From assembly GCA_937873345.1 (NCBI GenBank), contig CALMRL010000049.1:1-5960 (forward strand): DNA of 5,960 nucleotides, in the 5' to 3' direction. A program made the translations under genes and the position numbers. Under the pieces are notes generated by a model that ran no database searches, was not told where the DNA came from, and saw only the letters and a list, made by a program, of their open reading frames with translations. Shown one piece after another: positions 1 through 4,824 of the stretch. How positions within the stretch are numbered: position 1 is the stretch's first letter; every line of letters begins with the position of its first letter. The stretch is from an uncultured Beijerinckiaceae bacterium (GTDB lineage: Bacteria > Pseudomonadota > Alphaproteobacteria > Rhizobiales > Beijerinckiaceae).

Positions 1-51
1 CCCGATCATCGCGTAGAGCCGCTGGATGTGGTGATCGACGTGGTCGCTCAT
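1..51 (-). CDS. Start of a further virion gene, possibly baseplate assembly protein V-like (partial)
   Basis: Seventeen codons are visible, beginning at an ATG in a 4-bp ATGA overlap with the stop of the 266-residue gene and reading MSDHVDHHIQRLYAMIG, open to the left edge. The overlap and open frame make it a convincing gene start. The short N-terminal helix ending in a Leu-x-x-Met-Ile-Gly pattern recalls baseplate assembly proteins V (P2 gpV, Mu gp45), which begin with such a helix before the OB-fold domain. If so, it would mark the start of a contractile-tail baseplate cluster. Seventeen residues are too few for a firm family call. There is no strong Shine-Dalgarno, so translation is probably coupled to the upstream gene. 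Confidence 0.5.
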   Translation of the reverse strand, partial: MSDHVDHHIQRLYAMIG

Positions 52-848
52 GCCGGAGGGGCGCCCGTCGGCGGCGCGCCGGGCCCGGGGATCACGGCGA
101 TGTCGCCGTCCTGCGCCGTCACCGTCACCGCGACGATCTCGGTTTCGGAGCCCGCCACCAGCGGCGTCACGGAGATCGAACGCGAGGCGTAGGCCGCGAG
201 GCCGAGGTCGATGCGATCGCGCTGGTCCTGCGTCAGCAGCTGCGGACCGGTGATCTCGCCGGCGACCCAGTCGGCGAGGTCGGCCACGGTGCTGGCGCCG
301 CTGTCGGCGCGCATCAGCGCGATCAGCTCGGCCCAGACGCCCATCGGCGGAGCGCCGGGGATCGGCTCGTACAGCGTCTCGCACTCCAGCGTCAGCTCGC
401 GCGCGGCGCAGCGGACCTCCGCCGACTCGACGAGGTAGGAGGAGTTGCCGATCGTGCGCGTCCTGGAGACCAGCCGTCCCCACAGCTGCGACCAGGGTTC
501 GGCCTCGGCGACCAGGGCGGCGAGGATGCGCCGCGCCAGCACGTCGAGCATCGTCTCGGCGCCGTCCGCCCGGGTGTCGAACTCCAGGGGCGCGCCGGCG
601 ATCGTGACGGTCACCACCGGCGGCAGGTAGATCTGGATGCTGAGGCTGACCCGCGGGTCGCCGGCGAGCAGCTCGTTGCCCTCCAGCCCGTCGTTGCTGC
701 CGCTGGTGTAGACCGCGACGACGGGCGAGCCGGCGGCGACGGTGTCGAGGGGGCGTTGCGGCCCGTTGGCGACGGTGAACTCCGGCCAGACGGCGGCCGA
801 GATGGCGCGCACCGTGGCGAGGCGCACGGCGAAGGCGACGAGGCTCAT
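48..848 (-). CDS. Phage tail completion/terminator-like protein, family uncertain
   Basis: A 266-residue protein starting in an ATGA overlap with the connector gene, with GGGAAG 8 nt upstream. I do not firmly recognise it. The first 20 residues form a helix, followed by a strand VVAVYTSGS (43-51), a polar loop (52-65) and the strand RVSLSIQIYLPP (66-77). Next come a helix (97-115: AETMLDVLARRILAALVAE), WSQLWGRLVSRTRTIG (119-134), a strand pair ESAEVRCAARELTLECETLYEP (141-162), and then a helix MGVWAELIALM (169-179). This helix-strand-helix-strand layout, just after the head connector, suits tail terminator or tail completion proteins (gpU or P2 gpR/gpS role), which cap the tail tube and join it to the neck. 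Residues 180-250 form an extra C-terminal region, and the end (255-266) is a Pro/Gly/Ala-rich tail. No signal peptide or membrane segment is evident. The role is inferred from position and layout only. Confidence 0.45.
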   Translation of the reverse strand: MSLVAFAVRLATVRAISAAVWPEFTVANGPQRPLDTVAAGSPVVAVYTSGSNDGLEGNELLAGDPRVSLSIQIYLPPVVTVTIAGAPLEFDTRADGAETMLDVLARRILAALVAEAEPWSQLWGRLVSRTRTIGNSSYLVESAEVRCAARELTLECETLYEPIPGAPPMGVWAELIALMRADSGASTVADLADWVAGEITGPQLLTQDQRDRIDLGLAAYASRSISVTPLVAGSETEIVAVTVTAQDGDIAVIPGPGAPPTGAPPA

Positions 849-1237
849 GGTGGCTGCTTCCCGATGGTTTCGAGGTGCGCGACGGTCCGGTCGGTGCCGA
901 AGGGGTCGGTGCCGTTGACCTTCAGCCCGATCTCGCCGCGATCGATCAGCACGACGCGGTCGCCGGAGGCGAGGGTGAAGGGCAGCGCCGAGGTCGTGAA
1001 CTTCACCGTGTGCGAGGCCAGCCGCACCTCGGCGTTGCGACCGGTGGTGTTGCCCGGCCCCAGCGTCCGGCTGACCTTGGGCACGTCGGCGACGGTCGCG
1101 ACGATCTCGGTGACCGGGCGGCCGGGGTCGGGCTTGCCGACGAGCTGCCCGCCCGGCAGGTAGGGCACGACGCGGATGCGCTCGCCGGCCTGGCGGTCGA
1201 TCGCGGCGTGCAGCCGCGCCAACCTATCCGGGCGCAT
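845..1237 (-). CDS. Probable head-tail connector, lambda gpFII-like
   Basis: A 130-residue protein (lambda gpFII is 117). The N-terminal helix RLARLHAAIDRQAGERIRVVPYL (residues 5-27) resembles the start of gpFII, where a helix with AIARADETIRG precedes a beta barrel. The rest is predicted to be mostly strands: VTEIVATVADV (42-52), AEVRLASHTVKFTT (69-82), LASGDRVVLIDRGEIGLKVNGTDP (89-112) and TVAHLETIG (118-126). The 'GDRVVL' strand after a charged turn parallels RRGDTLTIG of gpFII. Such proteins bind the gpW-like ring on one side and the tail on the other. ATG at 1237 is the only sensible in-frame start after the capsid stop, though it lacks a clear Shine-Dalgarno. The stop overlaps the next gene by ATGA. 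No FI-like gene lies between capsid and this gene. Family call rests on position, size and predicted fold. Confidence 0.55.
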   Translation of the reverse strand: MRPDRLARLHAAIDRQAGERIRVVPYLPGGQLVGKPDPGRPVTEIVATVADVPKVSRTLGPGNTTGRNAEVRLASHTVKFTTSALPFTLASGDRVVLIDRGEIGLKVNGTDPFGTDRTVAHLETIGKQPP

Positions 1238-1275
1238 GGCGCGCGCAAGGATGGCGGTCGGGGCGCATCGCGGGA

Positions 1276-2391
1276 TCAGGGGTTCGACTGCGGCGCCGCG
1301 ACGGTCACCAGCGGCGCCGGGATCGAAGCGAAGCCGCCGCGCAGCGCCTCCGGCCGGGTGCACCAGCTGATGGCGTTCATCTGCACCTCGAGGTCGAGGC
1401 CCTTGTCGTTGCGCTTCATCACCTGCTTGGCGTAGCGCGGCAGGCCCTTGGTGTTGACGGTCTCCCAGTAGTCCGCCGGGGCGAAGCGGGTCAGGAACAT
1501 GCCCGGCACGCGGGGGACGAAGCGCACCTCAGCCGGGCCGATGAAGCCGGCCGGGGAGTTGCCGACCTGGGGCGCGGCCGATGCGGCGGCGCGGCGGCCG
1601 GTGCGGTAGCGCATGAAGTTGATGCCGCCGTAGGAGAACTGCTGGGTGTAGGCGTTCTCGCGCAGCGCGGCGGCGGCGGGCGTGTTCAGGAAGGTCGAGC
1701 GGTACTCCGCGTTCTGCAGCGCCGCCTCGAAGAAGTCGGGCCCGCACCAGGCGTCGACGCCGTCGACCACCAGCTCCTCGTCGAGCGAGTCCTCGATCGA
1801 GCGCTGCACCGCCGCGCAGTACTGGCGGAAGGGGAAGGAGGAAACCGCGAAGTCGAACTCGACCGGCGGCGGCACCGTGAGCTTGTACTCCTGGAAGAGG
1901 TCGTAGATCACGCCCCCGAACTTGTCGACGACGAGGCCCTTCAGGGCGCCGCAGCGCTGGTGCTCGAGCGTGGCGTCGAGCGCGCGGGTGTGCTTCAGCG
2001 TCTTCGCCGCGATGACGTCCTCGAGGGCGACGACCTGGTCGGAGCGGCCGCTCTCGTCGACGATGCCCTCCTTGCCGAAGGCGCGCACGCCCTGCACCTC
2101 GTCGGCCATCACGCTGTCGTCGCGCTGGTAGTGCGGGATGCGCAGGTCGCGGATGTTGCGCTTCTCGTTGTCGGTGGTCTCGCCCGGGCCGCCGCGCGGG
2201 GTCGGCGCCACCAGCGACAGGTCGCCGTGCTTCTCCTCGATGGCGACGTGCAGCGTTGTGACGCCATCGGACTCGAAGAGGCCCGACTTGCCGATCTGGC
2301 CCGGCACATAGGGTTGCTTGTTCACGAGGGCGGTGAGACCGACGACGCTGAAGGCGCGGTCCGCCTGGGCTTCGGCGAAGACGTTGTTCAT
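1276..2391 (-). CDS. Major capsid protein, lambda gpE type (HK97 fold)
   Basis: A 371-residue protein, against 341 in lambda gpE; it forms the icosahedral shell. Family signatures visible: an N-terminal region with NKQPYVPGQIGKSGLF (24-39), LVAPTPRGGPG (60-70), RIPHYQRDD (84-92), ARALDATLEHQR-like helix (about 134-146), a FGGVIYDLFQEYKL strand pair (158-171), FSYGGINFMRYR (252-263), and the very typical C-terminal PADYWETVNTKGLPRYAKQ (305-323), followed by the conserved VQMNAISWCTRPEAL (336-350). A Gly/Ala/Ser/Pro-rich loop (265-282) follows the FSYGGI strand. The ATG at 2391 is chosen because the family N-terminus begins near it, and because the frame upstream is only the shadow of the decoration gene. 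There is no good Shine-Dalgarno just before it, which is odd for the most abundant virion protein. The gene follows decoration and precedes the connector, as in lambda. Confidence 0.95.
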   Translation of the reverse strand: MNNVFAEAQADRAFSVVGLTALVNKQPYVPGQIGKSGLFESDGVTTLHVAIEEKHGDLSLVAPTPRGGPGETTDNEKRNIRDLRIPHYQRDDSVMADEVQGVRAFGKEGIVDESGRSDQVVALEDVIAAKTLKHTRALDATLEHQRCGALKGLVVDKFGGVIYDLFQEYKLTVPPPVEFDFAVSSFPFRQYCAAVQRSIEDSLDEELVVDGVDAWCGPDFFEAALQNAEYRSTFLNTPAAAALRENAYTQQFSYGGINFMRYRTGRRAAASAAPQVGNSPAGFIGPAEVRFVPRVPGMFLTRFAPADYWETVNTKGLPRYAKQVMKRNDKGLDLEVQMNAISWCTRPEALRGGFASIPAPLVTVAAPQSNP

Positions 2392-2426
2392 GGTCAAGGT
2401 GTCCGGTGGCTGCGGCGGGAGGGAAT

Positions 2427-2443
2427 GCCGCGCGGCGCGCGGC
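2427..2443 (-). other. GC-rich hairpin between decoration and capsid genes
   Basis: A 7-bp perfect inverted repeat, GCCGCGC and GCGCGGC, separated by 3 nt, begins 7 nt after the decoration stop codon on the transcribed strand. There is no T-run after it, so it is not a standard intrinsic terminator. It could stabilise the transcript or tune expression between the two most abundant head proteins, but in sequence this GC-rich it may be chance. Confidence 0.35.
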
Positions 2444-2450
2444 GGCGGGA

Positions 2451-3125
2451 TCAGCGGGCGATGATGGACCTGGCCGCGAGCTGCCTCAGCGCGGCGGCGA
2501 CGGCTGCGGGGTTGCCGGCGATCGAGGCGTCGAAGGTCAGGCGCTGGCCGTAGACTTCGCAATCGCGCGCGCTGACGGCCGCCGCGATGTCGCCGAACGT
2601 GGCGTCGACGTAGTTGTAGGAGATGGCGGCCGCGACCTGGCTGCCGTCGACGGCGCCGGCGACGCAGGGTGCGACGCGGCCCGCTGCGGAGACGTCCGGC
2701 ACGGTGACGGCGAAGCTGTCGCCGGCACCCATCGCCGTCGAACCGGCAGTGAAGGTGAAGTTCACCTCCGGCGAGGTGTAGGGACCCGCCTTGAGGCCGT
2801 CGCCGAGCTGCTTGCCGGCGGGGTCGACCACCTCGAAGGTCGTCGCGCCGGTGAACTCGATGGTGTAAGCGCCCGGCTTCGCGTTGGGGCCGAGCGCGGC
2901 CGCGCTGACGACGCCGTTGCCGGCGTTGCCTGGCACCGCGGCCACCGCCGGCGTCCCGAGCAGGATGTAGCCGAGCACTTGCCCGGGGATCACGACGCCG
3001 GACCCGCCCGCCATCACGACGTTGTCGCGCGAGCGCATCCACTCGGCCTCGGACTTGATGTACTCGCCCGTGTGGCGGCCCTCAGTGATGGTCACCGTCG
3101 GCGGGAAATAGGCGGAGTTGGCCAT
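2451..3125 (-). CDS. Head decoration/stabilisation protein, lambda gpD family, with an inserted domain
   Basis: A 224-residue protein starting at ATG 3125, with GGAG 7 nt upstream. The N-terminus (about 14-52: TEGRHTGEYIKSEAEWMRSR, then Gly-rich VVIPGQVLG) and the C-terminus (about 170-224: YNYVDATFGD, AVSARDCEVYG, AAALRQLAARSIIAR) are typical of the long lambda D-like decoration proteins of proteobacterial prophages. Members of this type bind as trimers at the pseudo-threefold sites of the expanded shell and hold it against DNA pressure. Lambda gpD is only 110 residues. The extra length is mainly residues 66-143, a Gly/Thr/Val-rich beta segment (GNAGNGVVS, AYTIEF, TFEVVDPAGKQLGDG, FTFTAGSTAMGAGDSFAVTV). 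It resembles a module found in other phage decoration and surface proteins. The position between protease/scaffold and major capsid genes matches the lambda order C-Nu3-D-E. Family call is from recalled motifs. Confidence 0.85.
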   Translation of the reverse strand: MANSAYFPPTVTITEGRHTGEYIKSEAEWMRSRDNVVMAGGSGVVIPGQVLGYILLGTPAVAAVPGNAGNGVVSAAALGPNAKPGAYTIEFTGATTFEVVDPAGKQLGDGLKAGPYTSPEVNFTFTAGSTAMGAGDSFAVTVPDVSAAGRVAPCVAGAVDGSQVAAAISYNYVDATFGDIAAAVSARDCEVYGQRLTFDASIAGNPAAVAAALRQLAARSIIAR

Positions 3126-3196
3126 GGTGCGGCTCCAAGCGGATCAGGGCCGGGCGGAGCCGGCGCGGTGGCGTGTTGCGGGGCGAAGGTGCGGCC

Positions 3197-3562
3197 TCAG
3201 CCGATCTTGTTGCGCTCGGCGTAGATCGCGGAGGCGTCGATGGTGACGGGCGCCGGCTTGCCCGCGACGGTGCCTGCAGTGTGGATGGCGACCTGGGCGG
3301 CGGCGGCACGCTCGGCGAGGCTGCCGGAGGCGGTCTTGCTGGCCACCTTCAGCGCCGCATCGGCGATCTCGGGCGTCACGGCGGTGTCGTAGGCGAAATG
3401 GGTGGCGAGACCCTCGCGGCCCTTGGCCTCCGGCGAGCCGACGATCGCCTTGATGCGCGCGCGCTCGTCGGCGGCGCCCTTCGTCTGACCGTCGGCGAGG
3501 CCGGCGGCGTGGCCTTCGACGCGCGCGGCGTCGAGGTCGGCCTTGGTGTAGTCCTTGTCCAT
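3197..3562 (-). CDS. Nested capsid scaffold protein, lambda Nu3-like (in frame inside the protease gene)
   Basis: A 121-residue product translated from an internal ATG in the same frame as the protease, sharing its stop. The ATG is preceded by AAGGGGAG at 5 nt spacing, a strong binding site that has no purpose if only the full-length protease is made. It starts just after the protease domain and its Pro/Arg linker, as Nu3 does in lambda gene C. Residues about 34-75 (ERARIKAIVGSPEAKGREGLA, then TPEIADAALKVAS) align by eye with the Nu3 segment that contains ENSRIMGIL, EEAHGRE and a following amphipathic helix. The sequence is helical, Ala/Lys/Glu-rich and lacks Cys and Trp, as is usual for scaffolds. 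By analogy it co-assembles with the major capsid protein, sets shell size and is then degraded by the protease. The nested start is seen directly; the scaffold role is established for lambda and inferred here. Confidence 0.75.
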   Translation of the reverse strand: MDKDYTKADLDAARVEGHAAGLADGQTKGAADERARIKAIVGSPEAKGREGLATHFAYDTAVTPEIADAALKVASKTASGSLAERAAAAQVAIHTAGTVAGKPAPVTIDASAIYAERNKIG

Positions 3563-4501
3563 GGAGGCTCCCCTTGAGGCGGCGGGGCGGCGGGCTGCCG
3601 GGCCGCGGTTCATGTCGTCGAAGAGGGCGTCGAAGGTCGCGATGTCGTCGACCAGGCCCACGGCCATCGCGTCCTTGCCGTGGAAGATCGCAGCCTCGGT
3701 ATCGCGGGCGGCCTTGGCGGACATCCGGCCGCCGCGGCCGACGGCGACGGCCTGCACGAAATCCTCGCGCATCGCCTCGACCTCGCCCTGGAGGCGCGTC
3801 TTCGTGTCGGGATCGAGCGGCTCGTAGGGGTTGCCCTCGACCTTGTGCTTGCCGGCGTGGATCAGCGTCGGCGTGATCCCGGCGCGATCGAGGGCTCGGG
3901 AATAATCGGCGTGCATCATCACGACGCCGATCGAGCCGGTGATGCCGGAGGGTACGGAGACGATGCGGCCGGCGCCGGAGGCCATCATGTAGCCGGCCGA
4001 CGCCGCCATGCCGTTGACCAGTGCGGTGACGGGCTTGGTGGCGTTGGCCTGGCGGACGAGATCGGAAAGCTCGAAGGCGCCCGTCGCCTCGCCCCCCGGC
4101 GTGTTCAGGTCGAGCAGCAGCGATTTGACCTTCGGGTCAGCCATCGCCGCCCGGATCTGTGCCGCGATGCCCTCGTAGGACGTCAGGCCGGAGGATGCGC
4201 CAACCCAGGCGCCACGGTTCACCAGGCTGCCGGTGACGGTGATGATGGCGGCGCCGGCGTCGGTGCGCTGGTACGGCAGCCACTTGCCGCTGTCCTTGTC
4301 GCTGCGGGTTCCGACGAAGCGCGACGCCAGTGGCTCGGGCCGTTCGGCGACCTCCAGCCCAAGCTCCGGCGCCTCCAGATCGAGCCCGAGCCTCCCGGCG
4401 AGCACGCCGACGATGATGTCGAGCTTCTGCGGCAGGATCAGCAGCGGCCGTCCAAGGATGCGGGAAGCGACGTGCTCGAGGCGGGCGGCTTCGCGCGTCA
4501 T
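3197..4501 (-). CDS. S49 (SppA/ClpP-fold) capsid maturation protease, lambda gpC type
   Basis: A 434-residue protein, close to lambda gpC (439). This enzyme is packaged in the procapsid, digests scaffold and trims head proteins during maturation. The start is ATG at 4501, in an ATGA overlap with the upstream gene and preceded by GGGAGG 8 nt away; the frame stays open further upstream but that stretch lies over the gpW-like gene. Visible S49 features: LLLDLNTPGGEATG (128-141, the Pro-Gly-Gly oxyanion region), NGMAASAGYMMAS (163-175) with Ser168 as the predicted nucleophile, SGITGSIGV (185-193), and AGKHKVEGNPYEPL (216-229). Lys220 aligns with the catalytic Lys of SppA-type Ser/Lys proteases. 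The AGKHKVEGNPY segment closely resembles SGSHKVDGNPY of lambda gpC as I recall it. The last third (314-434) is the scaffold domain, which also has its own start (separate entry). A Pro/Arg/Ala-rich linker (about 299-313) joins the two. No signal peptide or membrane segment is seen, which argues against a cellular SppA. Confidence 0.93.
   Translation of the reverse strand: MTREAARLEHVASRILGRPLLILPQKLDIIVGVLAGRLGLDLEAPELGLEVAERPEPLASRFVGTRSDKDSGKWLPYQRTDAGAAIITVTGSLVNRGAWVGASSGLTSYEGIAAQIRAAMADPKVKSLLLDLNTPGGEATGAFELSDLVRQANATKPVTALVNGMAASAGYMMASGAGRIVSVPSGITGSIGVVMMHADYSRALDRAGITPTLIHAGKHKVEGNPYEPLDPDTKTRLQGEVEAMREDFVQAVAVGRGGRMSAKAARDTEAAIFHGKDAMAVGLVDDIATFDALFDDMNRGPAARRPAASRGASMDKDYTKADLDAARVEGHAAGLADGQTKGAADERARIKAIVGSPEAKGREGLATHFAYDTAVTPEIADAALKVASKTASGSLAERAAAAQVAIHTAGTVAGKPAPVTIDASAIYAERNKIG
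3568..3575 (-). promoter_or_regulatory. Internal ribosome binding site for the nested scaffold
   Basis: On the minus strand this reads AAGGGGAG, followed by CCTCC and then ATG at 3562. It is among the strongest Shine-Dalgarno matches in the window, yet it lies inside the protease coding sequence. That supports independent, probably high-level, production of the scaffold relative to the protease. Confidence 0.7.
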
Positions 4502-4824
4502 GGCCAACGCCTCCCGAAGTACGGCGCGCTCGGCGACCGCTTGTGGCGCACGGTGATCGCGAAGCGCTTGGCGCTCACCGGACGGCCGGCGTTCTTTGCT
4601 GCGCAGGCGTCGATCGCGTCCTGCATCTCGCTCTGCAGCACATCGAGCTTCGATGGTTGGAACTTGACCTGATCCTCCGCCTCGCCGGTGCGGGTACGGA
4701 TCTCGATCTCCTGCCCGCCCGACAGCAGGGTGTAGTAGGCGGTCGTGAGCGCCTGGGCGCGAGCGCAAGGGTCGCTCCAGTCGACTGGGCCGGCGATCGG
4801 AGCGGGAACGGAAGCATCCGTCAC
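4498..4824 (-). CDS. gpW-like head-tail joining protein
   Basis: A 108-residue protein starting at GTG inside a GTGA overlap with the portal stop, with an AAGGG Shine-Dalgarno 9 nt upstream. Residues about 19-75 follow the gpW pattern: a helix with AYYTLLSGGQEIEI (29-42), a beta hairpin ending in VKFQPSKLDVL (53-63), and a second helix (64-74). Lambda gpW is 68 residues with a helix, a Leu-x-x-Leu-x-x-Gly turn, a hairpin reading 'VEFTATSVSDL', and a final helix. This protein is longer at both ends, with a Pro-rich N-terminus and a basic tail that includes RHKR (93-96) and ends GRRWP. By analogy it would bind beneath the portal after DNA packaging, stop DNA leaking out and provide a site for the next connector. 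In lambda, W lies before the portal gene; here it lies after it. The gpW assignment is inference from pattern; otherwise it is a conserved small phage head protein. The gene ends in an ATGA overlap with the protease gene. Confidence 0.65.
   Translation of the reverse strand: MTDASVPAPIAGPVDWSDPCARAQALTTAYYTLLSGGQEIEIRTRTGEAEDQVKFQPSKLDVLQSEMQDAIDACAAKNAGRPVSAKRFAITVRHKRSPSAPYFGRRWP

Noticed and set aside
2392..3042. Long upstream extension of the capsid reading frame through the decoration gene
   Set aside because: The extension is Arg-rich shadow sequence in the wrong frame of the decoration gene. The recognisable capsid protein begins at the ATG at 2391.
3126..3196. Possible promoter or terminator between scaffold and decoration genes
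   Set aside because: Apart from an 8-bp direct repeat (GGTGCGGC at both ends) and the decoration ribosome site, I see no convincing -35/-10 pair, strong stem or T-run.
2406..3224. 272-codon plus-strand open frame opposite the decoration gene
   Set aside because: It is antisense to the decoration protein, rich in Gly, Arg, Ala and Asp, with no recognisable domain and no convincing gene context on the plus strand.
3197..4501. Cellular signal peptide peptidase SppA instead of a phage protease
   Set aside because: There is no N-terminal membrane anchor, the C-terminal third is scaffold-like, and it sits between portal and decoration/capsid genes, so the phage gpC role is much more likely.
3680..4672. 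330-codon plus-strand open frame opposite the protease and gpW-like genes
   Set aside because: It is antisense to well-recognised S49 and gpW-like coding sequence, has a biased low-information composition rich in Gly, Asp, Arg and Leu, and shows no family motifs. Long antisense frames are expected in GC-rich coding DNA.
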